A DNA stretch of 64,000 nt. Origin: Vitis vinifera. Its lineage: Eukaryota; Streptophyta; Magnoliopsida; Vitales; Vitaceae. The position numbers were made by a program, and so were the translations under genes. Below are positions 34,804 through 46,800 of this stretch, one piece after another. How positions within the stretch are numbered: position 1 is the stretch's first letter; each line of letters begins with the position of its first letter. The notes below the pieces were generated by a model. It did not search any database. It saw nothing but the letters and a program-made list of their open reading frames with translations, and was not told where the DNA came from. The stretch is from assembly GCF_030704535.1 (NCBI RefSeq), contig NC_081815.1:18994001-19058000 (forward strand). The letters are read 5' to 3'.

Positions 34804-37632
34804 TGCAGACCCCTTTTGTGGGGGACCCGGGAGAGAGTTTTTTTTTTTACTTCTTTGCATTTCTTTTTAAAATAAGGGAAGGGGGGCCCCTTTTCTGCTA
34901 GGGGAAAGCAGCATTGGACGGGTAGCAAATGAGGGATGGCAGCCATGCTGGTGGTTGGAAAACGTCATACTTGCTGATGGCATGAATAGAGGGGCTGGTG
35001 CGAGAACGTGGGAGGGCCAACAGATTACGAGAGAGAGAGAGTTACCAAAGGAGCAAGGGGATAAAGCGGATGAGCTTTTTTTAAAATCGGGCTGGTTGGA
35101 GGCAGCCTGAAGGAGAAGGTAAAGGTATGACTGCCATCAATCTTTGGTTTTTCTTCTATTTAGTAAAGAGCTTTTCTTTCTCTCTTTTCTCAAGATTTTA
35201 TGTGGATTGCTTGACATATAATATGGCTTGTATGGGTTCGTTTTATCCTTTCCCATTGTGCTCTGTTTGCTGTTTTCTCATGTTCTTGATGCCCTGCCAT
35301 GGTGAACACCATACTTCTCCATTTTGTCGGGGTTTTTATATTAGAGAGTACCCACAATCGCGACCTCAGGTGTAGCTGGTGCTGGCGCGGGCAGGTGCTG
35401 GCTGGTGCTGGTGCTGGTGCTGGCTGGCATCGCCGTTGCCGCCGCGGGGAGGTGGTGATCGTGTTGAAGCCAGGCGCGGAGGGAGAGGCAAGCTGGAAGA
35501 AAAGGGAAGTCTTGGGCTTGGGCTTGAGCTAGGGCATTAGGCCCAATCCTATATTGGCTTTGGTTTTGGGTTTAAGTTGGAGCCCAAGCCCAAGGTTGCT
35601 GATGGAAGGCCCAATTGCTCCTTATGCTAGCCACTCTCATGGCCCAAGTCCATGATGAGTGAGCCCATTTAGTTACTTCATATCCTAACAAGTTTTAGGT
35701 CTTTAATTTTAATAAATTATTAGCTTATTCATGCATTGTCATTTTACTTATTTTATTTTATTTTTTATCTTCACCAATTTAGTTAGCTCAAACTTAAAGA
35801 CAAATTATTAATTATATTTTTATTTCGAAATTTATACTATTCGATTTCACTAGCTTAAATATTCTGATTATTAATTATTATTATTATTTCGTATGAATCT
35901 ATTTATCACCTTTTAAAAATCTCATTCGCTAAAACTTAATTCTAATCCTTCAAACACTCCATATTTTTTAATTTAATTTTTCAATCCTAATTTAATCTTT
36001 CACTAATTCGTTTAAATCTTATTTTCATCAATTAGAGTTATTATCCCATATTCATCTAGTTATTTAAAATCTAATTCTTCAAAAACCTCATGTCTTAATT
36101 TAATTTTCCAATCCTAAAAATTCTACAATTCGTTTAAATGTTATCTTCATCATTTAGAATCATTATCCCATATCTATTTAAAGTCCAATCTCTCGAAAAC
36201 CCCATGTCCTAATTTAACTTTTAATCCCAGAAATTCCATTATCTGCCTAAATGTTATTTTCAGTAGTTAGAATTCTTATCCCCTATCTATTTATTTATTT
36301 AAGGTCCAACTCTTCAAAAATTTAATGTCCTAATTTAATTTTTAATCCTAAAAATTCCACTACTCACTTTCTATTCGTTTAAAATATTGTTTCCATTAAG
36401 TAGCATTATTATTCCATATTATCTATTTAATCTAATCGTTAAAGTTCAATTCATCAGACCCCGACTTCCAAATCTAATTTCCAACCTCAAAAACTCCGTC
36501 GTCCATATATCGCCATTTAATGATTATTCTCGTTATTAATGCTATCTCATCCACTTGCTTATTCAGTTATTCATATACCAAAGATCTCATCTCTAAATAA
36601 ATTCTTAAGTTTTCAATCTCTAAATTCACATCGTCAAATCTCTAAAATTCCATCTTTCGCAATTATTTACCTAAACTTTGTTACTTCACCATCGTTATTA
36701 TTCCATCCCTTTACTTATTCACTCATCCACTTATCGCCTCATTTAAAATCCCGAACTCTCAAATCATTTTCAAAGTTTTCAACCTCGTTCAAATTTAATT
36801 TCTAAAAATTCTCATTCCCGCATTTAATTCCTGAAAGTCCAATCTTCAAATAAACTCTAAAATCCCAATTTTCTTTAAATAACTTTCGAGACTCCAATTT
36901 TTCAAATGAATTTCAAAAATCCGACTTTCTCTCAAATAGCTTAATTCCATTCTGGTCTTCAAACAATCTTCTGCTCCTCTTGTTTTTAATAAGCATGAAC
37001 GAATTTTTCGTAATTCCAAACAATGGAATTTATGGGATTAATTCATGTAAAATAAACGGGTTTTGGTGGGGGCCCCACATATGTGACTGATCGATTATTG
37101 ACTAATAAATCGATTTGATTATGATACATGTTTGATTATCCTGCTCTCTGACATGCATGCTAGAAATTATTCCTAAATTGTGCACTAACCCCTCTATTGA
37201 TAGCGCATGGTGGATCGTTGCCCAGGTATGTACCCATTTTCCCTCTAATCGTTGTATATGCATGTCTCGATTCTCACATGTGCATGATCACTCTGAGTAT
37301 TCATTGATTCCCTCATCAATTGCCATGATTGCTTCATTTTATTAGTAGAGACCCGTTTTTAGGGACTTAGAGGGGTGCTAGGGTCTTTACCGTACCTTCC
37401 TGATAAGTAACCTGACCTCCGAACCCGATCCGGTTTTTCATAAACCATCTTTTCCAAAACAAGGAGTCACACTTAGGGTTTTTCTTTCTTATTTTGTTTA
37501 CCCTTTAAAAATAAAACAAAAATAAGTGGCGACTCCAAGTCATTTTCAAACAATAAATAAAATCAATTTTTCAAATAAAAATCGAGCTCGCTATCGAGTG
37601 GGAAACGCATGAGCCGAAATGCGGGGTCCACA
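34804..37632 (+). mobile_element. Right LTR of the palindromic element
   Basis: About 2829 bp, from TGCAGACCCC to GGGGTCCACA, read on the plus strand. It mirrors 31529-34329 in full. Short open frames (for example 35127-35375) are repeated as mirror images in the other arm and are not taken as genes. Confidence 0.8.
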
Positions 37633-37970
37633 GCTTGGTTTGGTTTAATTTTTTGATAAAAACCCGATCGATTCAATCTTTGTTACACATCAGATTTTAT
37701 CAATTCAATCATTTTTTTCAATATTCAACACAAACAACCTTATTTACTAATTTTGGGACTTAACCTAAGTGTATATTTACAAGGACTAAATATTTTGATG
37801 GTTTTAGGGTCTTAGTTAGATGTACAAATAATATGGACCAAGTTGTAATGATTTCACTAACTCTATAAGATTGGATGTAAATCTAAAAACAGATATAGAA
37901 TGTACAACTAACCTTGGACCAAAAACAAATTTAGCTTGTGGAAAGCACAAAAGAAAAAAATAATAATATA

Positions 37971-38206
37971 ATGTTTGGTTCTTGAAAATTTTGAAGGAAA
38001 ATGTAAGAGAAAGAGAAGGAAAAAAGTGATGAAAAATAAAATTTTAATTTAAAATTAATAAATTATTTTTACAAGTTTCTTCAAATTTATTTAACTTTTT
38101 TTTCTCTTTTATATAAAAATTAAATAATTTGAAAATGCATAAATTTTGAATTAATTTTACTTATATTAGATTTTTTTTTCAATTCTTTTTATGAAAAATT
38201 AAACAC
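37971..38206. mobile_element. Decayed Tourist-like MITE (copy B)
   Basis: Orthologous to 20261-20505, with the same loss of the right terminal repeat. Confidence 0.5.
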
Positions 38207-38319
38207 TATTTTTTTTTTTTTGTTAAGTGATTAAAATACATCCATTTTCTCTTTTTTCACACATCAGCAAACAAAAATGTTTAACAATGCCCTTATTTTT
38301 TTTCTATCTTTTCACTTTT

Positions 38320-38500
38320 CTTGTCCTTCATTTTCTTCTCCAAGTTCTATGCATAATCTTAGTTTCCAAGGAAAAAAAGGCTTTTCTTGCTTTAATAAAA
38401 GCTATTTCTTTTGTCCTTCATTTTCTTCTCCAAGAACTATGGATAATCTTGGTTTCCAAGGAAAAAAAGGGCTTTTCTTGCTTTAATAAAAGCTAAAAGC
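38320..38500. repeat. Two 90-bp tandem units (copy B)
   Basis: Counterpart of 20607-20790. The second unit is followed by a short 'aaaagcta' duplication not seen in copy A. Confidence 0.75.
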
Positions 38501-40508
38501 TATTTCTTTTGCCCTCAAATAAACTTACCCTTCTTCAATCTCTGTCCTCTAACTTTTGACTTTTGAGACAAATATAGTAATCTATATTCAACTTGGTTTG
38601 ATTTTTTCCACTTTAAAACTAGCTTGTAAAAGGAGAAATCCTTTTCCCATGAAGTCAGGCAACCAACCACTCAAAGAACAGTACTTAATTTTCTATTCAC
38701 CAAATCTTAGAAGCACTTTAGCAAAAATTAATAATAATTGTCTGCAAACGGAGACAAAAGTCAAAGAGCCTTAAGAGTTGTTGCACAGAGTTCTTGTTCC
38801 AGTTAGGACTTTTCTTTTTACCAACATTCAAGCCAAGAGGCAATAAGAAAAGCTAGGGTTGGGCCCATTTGTCTAATTCTTAATTGGGAAAAAACCAGAG
38901 GATGCTATTACATTAAGGAGGAGCAGGTTCACCTAATCAACTCTTTGCAAAAATTTAGATTTCATATTGGCCTTTGGGATTTGAGAGCTCAAGGGTTGTA
39001 AACAATGGAAGTTCTTCTTTCTCTTCATTTGTAAATGTAGATTTTAAGCAGAACCGTATAAATCATTTCGTGTTTCGTGTTTTTTGGTTTCATTTTTTTT
39101 ACTTTTTTCTCCCTATTATTATTATTTGTTGTATTTTTCACAACAAAATGGTATTATAGTACAAATTATTAGACCTAAAATGGAAGAAACATATTTTTTT
39201 TATGACATGTTAAGATGCATGCTTATTGGTTCAACAAGGATTGTCCAAAGCATTGAAAGGTAGAAAGACTCTACTAATAATGAAAAAAATCCCAACATTA
39301 GATAATCCAATAGATATGATGACTAAGCTAATTCATACAGTAAAATTCAAAGCATTATTTGGACTTAATTGATGTTGGTAGCACTTGAAGGCCCTTTATA
39401 AGTGTGCAAGCAAAGTAACATGGAAGAATTTAGAGTTTATTCGATAATTTCAAATATTGAGAATTTGAGTTAAGGTGAAAATTATTAGAAAATGTCTTAA
39501 ATTCTATTTTTGAGTAAATTTGAAAGTCATCTGTAATTTCCTAATACGATATATTTTTGTGAGGGAATTTCCAATGAATATAAAGAAAATATATTATTAT
39601 GAAATCTTTTTTAGGATTTTGTATGTTTTAACAATTATACAATTAGTTTTCTATATAGAATCTTGCAATGTAATCACGAAAAGATTTTAACTAAAAGTGA
39701 GTCTCTTTTTGGGTATAATTGAGACTTTGTAATTTAAGATTTTTAAGATTGTAATCTACTTTAACAATTGTAGAAGTTCTTTTCCTCTTTACTCATGAAT
39801 ATATGTTTTTAGTTTCCATTTTTTCACTCTTTTTTTTTCCTCCTCTGTGGATAAAAAATTTATTATGTATCTTATGGAAACACTCTTAAATGAATTTTAC
39901 TTTATTGTGATTAAGAGTTCGTTTGATAGTGATTCTAAAAAATGTTTTTAATATTCTTAATATTCTAAATTTTTTATCATTCAAGTGTTAAAAATACTAA
40001 AAACGCTTTCTCCAATCATTCCCAAACACACTCTAAAATTTCAATGCAAAGGAATCTGACGTCATTATTTTCAATTTTTGTAATAGTGAAATATCACCTA
40101 TTTTGGTTAGTAAGAAATGCCCTAATTCAATTATTTTTCTTATCATGATTTACAGATTATGTTTTAGTAACTACGTCAGATTGATGAGCAAAGAGAATGT
40201 TATCAAACACTATCTATATTGGCAGCTGCCCTCTGCATGGAAATATTATTAGTACTGTATCTAAAGGGAGCCTCACTTGACTCTCTACAATCACAGGAAT
40301 GATGATATACTTAACATTATTAGAGATCGACAATTCTAACTTGACTGCTAGTGGGTGAGTTTCTTAGGGCTCTTTTAACATTATTGAAAAGGAAAAGTGT
40401 ATACACCAGAAAGAGTGATAACTATTCTCAATCAAAGATGCTAACCCCAAAGGATCCAAACCTTATTGATAGCTCCCGTAGTGTTTTTTCAATTTAGTTT
40501 CAATCTAA

Positions 40509-40787
40509 GGTGGTGTTTATTTATTTTGGCTTTTTATTGAAAATAATTTATTTTCAGAATTTAGGTCATTTGTTTTTCTACTTTTTCATAACTTATTATA
40601 AACTTTTTACTAAATAAAAAAAAATCAAAATATGTAACTTTTTCTAAATAGAAAAAATAACATATTGATTTTTTTTTACTTTTTAATATTTAATAGAAAT
40701 AAAATACTATAAAAACAAACAACTTAACATTTAACACTATTAAGTATTAAAGTTCTATTTATAATTAAGTAAAAAAACAAACACCAT
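40509..40787. mobile_element. Tourist-like MITE (copy B orthologue)
   Basis: Counterpart of 22799-23077 in the same place, with a few more substitutions at the right end ('caccattt'). Confidence 0.7.
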
Positions 40788-40856
40788 TTAAGCCTTTTTC
40801 TGCTATGATTTTATTGTTTTTTTTTTATGAAAAACCAAAAAAAAACAAAAGAAGAC

Positions 40857-41312
40857 TTCATGCTTTAACCGGGAGGATCTCTTTCTATCCCAGCCCGTTT
40901 GGCCAAGGGTGAGTACAAATTCTGACGTTTGAAGTGAGTAGGGGTGTAGCAGATTCATGCACGTCGAATACAGATGCAGTTGGACGAGTAGTCGCGGATT
41001 CACAGTGCCGGTTAAAAAGCCAGTCTTAGGGTTCCTTCGCAGGTCCCATCTTCACCAGCGGCTTTTTATGCGCAGCATATCGAGACCGAGTTGATGGTAC
41101 CAGTGAACCGTCGAAGGTATCAAAGGTGTTAGGTCCTATAATGAATGGATCCGAATCCGCTTGGTCAACTTTTTCCATTGCGGCTTGCTCTGATGCATTC
41201 TATCTGATAGTAAGGTGTGTGGATACTTAAGCCTTTAGTGTCCATAGCCTATAGAGTAAGGCACTTACTCCTGCTCCTGGACAAAACACTTCTTATTCTT
41301 CACCTGAGCTAA
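40857..41312. other. Organelle-like insert private to copy B
   Basis: About 455 bp of roughly balanced base composition inserted in an A-rich tract. At the matching place in copy A (about 23310) the A-rich tract continues straight into 'aaaaggtttgaaatc'. There is no long frame, no terminal inverted repeat and no clear target duplication. The composition and wording resemble plant mitochondrial intergenic DNA. This is an impression and not a search result. Confidence 0.5.
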
Positions 41313-43641
41313 AAAAAGGTTTGAAATCTACTCAATCAACCAAATTAAACTACATGCATTCCTCATTGAAATAACCATCACCAAGTATAGAATGTATTAC
41401 AAAGTGCACAATTCAAAATTTTCATCTCATGCTTGTGTGTTGAAATCTACACAACACATACAAGAATTATAAGAACAAAGGAAATTAAGAAGCAGCAGAC
41501 ATCCCATATGTGACACTGCTCAAAAGTGATGTTAAATACATCCCACTTTTTTCTTTTCACACCCACAAAACCAAGATATTTGACCATGCTCTTTTTTTTT
41601 TCTTTCTTCTCTATGCCTTTCAACTTTTCTTTTCCTTCCAAGAACTAGGTATAATCTTAGTTTCGAAGAAAAGAAAAGAAAGAAGAAGAAGCTACTTTTC
41701 TTGCTTTAATAAAAGCTATTTCTTTTGCTCTCAAATCAACTCATCTTTCTCCCATCTTTAGCATTAACTTTTGACTTTTGAGACGAATATAGGAATCTCT
41801 ATATCCACTTGGTCTGATTTTTTCCCCTTTAGAACTAACTTGTAAAACGAGTGAACCCTTTTCCCATCAAATCAAGCATCTAACCATTCAAATAACAGTT
41901 CTTAATTTTCGATTCACCACATCTTAGAAGCACTTTAGCAAAAATTAATAATAATTGTCTGCAAACAAGAGACAAAAGACAAAGGGCGCGCCTTAACAGT
42001 TGTTGCACAGAGTTCGTATTCCAATTGGACTTTTCTTTTTACCAACATTCAAGCCAATACTAGGATAAGGCAACAAGAACAGTCAGGGTTAGCCCATTTG
42101 ACCAATTCTTCATTGGGAGAAAACTAGAGGGTGCTGTTACATTCAGGAGGAGCAGGTTCACCCAATCAACTCTTTGCGAAAATTTAGATTTCATATTCAT
42201 GCTGAATTTGAGGTTTTACCAAAATATTCTTTTTAAACTTTTTATAAAGTTATTTAGACATGACCATGGTTCAGAATAAATTTCATTAAAATCTTAGAGT
42301 ATGTTTAGTAATGGTTTTGAATTTTCAGTTCTTGAAAATAAAAATAAAAATAGTTTTTCTACAAGGATGATAAATATCTGAAAGTTTTTTAAATTATATA
42401 TATATATATGTAGGAAAAAAAAAAACCCTTTCTGATATTTAAGTTCATTAACATTAACTATTATAAAAATTATTACCAAACAAACCCTTATTTAGAATTT
42501 CTGTCCCTTAAAAAATATTTTTTATTGAAACTTTACTTAGTTGTGATTAAGAACTCACCAATTTTGATTGGTGAGTAAGAAATGTCCTACTCATTAATTT
42601 TATCAACAAACTACACGAAACCAAATAGTTATTTGTACATCTAACTATTTGAAGTGATTCATTTCATACTAGGGCCAATATATGAATGAGGACTACTGTT
42701 ACATCCCTACCTAACTACTCTAGCTCAGTTGAAAGATCCTTAACTGTTTTTTTTTTTTTTTTTTGTTAAATATCATTTTTCTTATCTTGATTTTCAATTT
42801 TTTTATTAGTAACTACATCAGATTCATAGGCTAATAGAATGTGATCAGATATTATTTATATTGGTAAGTGGCAACTGCCCTTTGCATGGGAATTATTATC
42901 GTAGCTTAAAGGAGCCTCATTTAACTCTCTGCAACCATAGGAATGAATAAGATACACCTAACATAATAGAGATTAATAATTCTAAATTGACTAGTAGTGC
43001 TTGAGTTTCTTAGCCCTCTTTTAACATTAATGAAAAGCAAAAGTTCGTACACCAGAAAGAGTGATAACTATACCCATTCAAAGACTCTTCAGGTCTAGAT
43101 TATTTGAATCCAGTTTTCCTTTCCCATCTGCCAAACATGGCAGATCTAAAACCTAAATTTAGATTGAACATGACCCACAAGATAGAAAGAACAAAAAAAG
43201 GGTTTGAAATTTTCTCGATCAACCAAATTATACCAACTCCATTACTCATTGAAATACCCATCACCAAATATAGAATGTATCAGTATTACAAAGTGAACAA
43301 TTCAAAAGTTTCATTTCATGCTTCTGTTGTTGAAATCTATACAACACATACAAGACTGAGAATAAGGGAAAGAAGCAGCAAACATCCTGGTTGATCCCTA
43401 TCAAACAATCCCAAAACCAGGAAAAATGAAAAAAAAGAAGAAAAAAACCCAGAATCCAAATTACAAAAGAAAGAAGAAGAATGAAAGAATTGATGATTAT
43501 ACAAAAGTGCTGCAAATTTGTAAAGGAGATCCTCTTAAAAAAACACAGGCTCCAAGTTTCACCAACAGTCATGAATCTTTGTCGTCTCTCTTATCATAGG
43601 GAAACCTCACAAATTTGCCAATCAAATGAACCAAAAAATCA

Positions 43642-44028
43642 TCATGGGGACGTTGTTGTTGAATCAGAGCTGTTGCCCTTGCAGTACCTGAGCTCCAATG
43701 AAACCTGTCTCTCCATCTGGAGCTGTCGATAGAAATTCGCTATGAAATCTTCAGCTCTCTTATCAACATCCTCTTCGCATGGGCCGCTGATCGTCCTCTG
43801 AATCCCCCGCGACGAACCGGGCTGATCTTCTGAGTCGGTATCTTCAGTGCAACCCCTCAAGCCAGGCCTGTCATTGAAGCTGAATCTTCTTGTATCGGAA
43901 GAAGTGCGGAGCATGGAGGCGACATGCCATCTATGGATGCCAAAGTTGAGCAGGAAGCCCACTTTTTTCACTGCCCTCCTCAGGCGGCTGAGCAGTGATG
44001 ATTTGTTGTTGCGTTTGGGCATACTCAT
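43642..44028 (-). CDS. Small DUF761-family protein, copy B
   Basis: Intronless, 128 codons, and 124 of 128 residues identical to the copy-A protein. The changes are Glu to Asp (SSDTRRF), Val to Asp in the signature (DVDKRAEDFIANFYRQLQ), and Phe-Glu to Ser-Asp near the C-terminus. An acidic residue at the signature position is what I would expect of the family, so copy B looks closer to the ancestral state. Both the start context (a Met-Ser-Met pair) and the upstream TATA are conserved. Both genes therefore look expressible, and they may be redundant. Confidence 0.8.
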   Translation of the reverse strand: MSMPKRNNKSSLLSRLRRAVKKVGFLLNFGIHRWHVASMLRTSSDTRRFSFNDRPGLRGCTEDTDSEDQPGSSRGIQRTISGPCEEDVDKRAEDFIANFYRQLQMERQVSLELRYCKGNSSDSTTTSP

Positions 44029-44097
44029 CTTGGAGAATTGAATGAAGGAATGGATGATTGAATATTGAAAGTTGGGCAGATGTGGATGAGACGCTCT

Positions 44098-44107
44098 CTA
44101 TATATAG
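44098..44107 (-). promoter_or_regulatory. TATA box of DUF761 copy B
   Basis: CTATATATAG, 70 bp upstream of the start codon, at the same spacing as in copy A. Confidence 0.65.
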
Positions 44108-44553
44108 AGAGACAGACAGAGGGTGGAGAGAGACGTCTCAAAGAAGCTCAAGCATTTGACGTCGAAGAAGTTGCTAGGTAATGGAGACGAAAAAAAGGAA
44201 AACCGTGTTACAGATGACAGCTATACTTACGTGGGAATATTGTAGCTGGAATATTAGAAGCCATGGTCAACACTTTGATCAATTCTTCATTAGTACACTG
44301 AGATTAATATTTCACAAAAAAAAAAAAAAAAACCAGTTGATAGGAGGTTACTGGGCATGGAAATTGTTTTTGAAAAATAATTTTTTAAAATTTTATTTTC
44401 AATTATTCTTTATATTTATATAATTATTTTTTAAAACAATTCTAAAAAAAAAATTAAAATAACAAAAAATGTTATTAAAAACTATTTCCTATTTTTAAAA
44501 TAAAAAAAATCATTTTTTTTAAATAAAAAACAATTTTTGAAAAAAAAAAATTA

Positions 44554-45698
44554 GTCATCCATTTTTGAAAATAATTTTCTCTTTTTCATAATAGAAAAGT
44601 GTTCTTTAACTCAAAAAACATATTGGGCAAACTTTGAGTGAAAAACAATTTTTTAAAGAATTTCTTCTATATTTAACAATAAATTAAAAATATTTCCAAT
44701 TGTTTTTCGAAAAATGCTCTTAACAATGATTCAAATATAAATAGTAATTTGAACACTTTTATATTATAAATATACTGAAGTGGATTTTTACTAACAAATC
44801 AACAAAAAAATTATTTTCTATATTTGAGTTCTCGATTATTTTTTAAGAACTATTTTAAAAAAGATTGTATATATTATAATTTCCAGCATGTTTATTTTTT
44901 TTGTCAAAAGAAGTGTAATGCTTAAGTTTTACTTGCCCACTAGATCTTATTTTTTATAAATTACAGGATGGTTTTTTGGTCAAAGATGTGTAATGATTAA
45001 ATTTTATTTGGTGTCAACTGATAGTAATCCTAATGATTAAATTCCATCTCAGAAGTTGATCATGTGAGTAATTTCTTAGCCAATAATGCAAAGTGTTTTG
45101 AAGTTTTCTACCAATTCATGTTTCCCCATTCACCACATAATTGATTTAGTCATTAATTCCCACCTAATCATTATGGAAGATTTTTTTTCTTTCCTTTTTA
45201 AATTCTAACAAAACCTCTTTGTAATTATTAAAGTCCTACCTTAGCCTTAGGATATTTTAATTAAAATAAAGAGATTTAGGGCAGCAAATATGGGTTGAAT
45301 ACTTCTAGAAAAGTTTAGATATTTTCTTAGGATGATTATCATAATCTCCTTTTTTTTCAAACATTTCGGGTTTCATGGTTTATTTTAAAAGGAAAAACTA
45401 TAGATGGTAGAGATTTATCTTGAAAATATAATAATTTTAAAAATGATTTAAAAATGTAAGTGTTAAATGATTTTAATAAATTTTAATAGTAATTTTAATA
45501 TTTAAGAGTTTATATATTTTATATAAGAGTTATTATTATTATTACTATTATTATTATATAGAAAGGGCATCTAAAGATCATCAATGTCTTTAGTAATGCT
45601 TTTAATTGAAATATTTTTTAGTGAAAGTGTTTTTCTAAATATTTTTAATCAAAGTGTTTTTAGGATAATCACATATGAAGTATTTCTTCAAAAAATGT
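44554..45698. other. AT-rich intergenic DNA
   Basis: Segmental similarity ends near 44553. The rest is A/T-rich with a short TTA-rich tract near 45530-45558, and no gene is seen. Confidence 0.55.
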
Positions 45699-46800
45699 TG
45701 TTAGCCCAAGGGTTCTCCTAATCGGGTTTTGATGATAACAAATCATGATTAAGTGACTAATTTGTTTAATGGTTAAGAATCTTAGGAATAAACTCGAAAA
45801 TTCATCAAATGACCAAATTGATACAAGATCGAGACGCTTAGAAGACTTGTGATCATAGGAAAATAATGTAAGATGAATGCATGAGTACACCTAGGATTTT
45901 TACACCTTTCATGCAACTTAGAAAACTTGGTTTATTCTTTAAAACTTTGATTTCATTAAAACCCGAGTTTTTAACTAATGTACCTTAGGCAAAATGTTTT
46001 ATAATTGACTTAATAATTCACCTAAAGACATTGCATAAGTGTTAGAAAAGAAAGGAATTAAAAAAATAGGTTTTCGGGCAAAAAAGGCTCAACTGGTCGA
46101 GGCTATTGCCAACCGGCTCAACTGGTTGAGGAACCGGTCAATCGGTTGTGCTCGTCCGGTCGAGAACCGGTCGAGGAATGCCAAAAACTTTCTCTCTCTC
46201 CCAGTGGCATTTTCTTCCCGGTCGAGATGATTCTCTTCCCGGTCGAGACAACGGTAACCTGTCATGCATTAAATGTTCCAACAGCTAGTGAACCGGCCGA
46301 CCCCTAACTCGACTAGACGAGGTTAACTTTTACTATTTTTGACTCCCTGAGCTTAGAAACCTATAAATTGAGAGGTCCACTTCATTTATTGACAAGAGAA
46401 CACTTGCATTCAATAGTCTACCTACCTGCTCTTGATCAAAAAGCTCTCATTTCTTTCATAGTGCATTAAATCACCACTTGCATATCCTTTGGTGCACTCT
46501 TGTGTGTCATCCTAGCTTTTTCTTGTATTTGAGCTATCCTTAAGCTAGGTTGAGGGATTATTTCTTGTAAAAATCTGAGTGTTAAAGTCTTCAAGAGGTT
46601 TGAATCTTGAAGAGATTGTGTAAGAGGTCATTGGAACCGAAATCTAAGTGTAAGAAGATTGGAAGCTTGGTTAAAGCTTCAAATTAGTAGAACCTTCACT
46701 CGGTTAGGAGATTGAGGAGAGTGGACGTAGGCAAGGAAATGTCGAACCACTTTTAATACTGTAAGTGATTTTTCAAAATTTTAAAAGTATTTCTTAAATT
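45699..46800 (+). mobile_element. Truncated Copia-type LTR
   Basis: It starts TGTTAGCCC. The first 50 bases match the minus-strand LTR start at 13236 ('aagggttctcctaa', 'gatgataacaaa'). The body holds the repeated 'accggtc' words (46085-46180), a 'cctataaattgag' TATA-like site near 46360, and 'ggaagcttggttaaagc'. It fades near 46800 without the usual C-rich end, where higher-GC DNA begins. Confidence 0.65.

Larger units (their letters stand above)
31529..37632. mobile_element. Palindromic LTR-retrotransposon derivative (6104 bp)
   Basis: Two arms, 31529-34547 and 34585-37632, are inverted copies of each other end to end. Each arm consists of a ~2.8 kb LTR outside and ~218 bp of internal sequence inside, around a 37-bp spacer. 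The outer ends are TGTGGACCCC and GGGGTCCACA, with target duplication GCTTG on both sides and the uninterrupted site in copy A. No gag, pol or primer-binding site remains. The internal pieces are the 3' (polypurine-tract) side of the parent element. Arms have drifted by substitutions and small indels, so the insertion is not recent. An ordinary LTR element would have direct, not inverted, LTRs. Confidence 0.9.
30770..44553. repeat. Segmental duplication, copy B
   Basis: Direct counterpart of 19083-26580. Without the 6.1 kb element at 31529-37632 it is about 7.7 kb. Order and orientation of all landmarks are as in copy A. Private to copy B are the palindromic element and the ~460-bp insert at 40857-41312. 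Confidence 0.9.

Noticed and set aside
32358..36805. 88-codon frames at 32358-32624 and 36539-36805 with almost identical products
   Set aside because: Mirror images within the palindromic arms, low-complexity Ser/Leu/His composition, no domain.
31529..37632. Interpretation as a classical foldback or Mutator-type DNA transposon
   Set aside because: TG...CA ends, a 5-bp target, a polypurine tract beside each inner LTR edge and a solo-LTR relative all point to an LTR retrotransposon. Mutator targets are 9-11 bp.
46039..46230. 63-codon frame with 'NRLNWLRNRS' text
   Set aside because: Encoded by the repeated 'accggt' words of an LTR.
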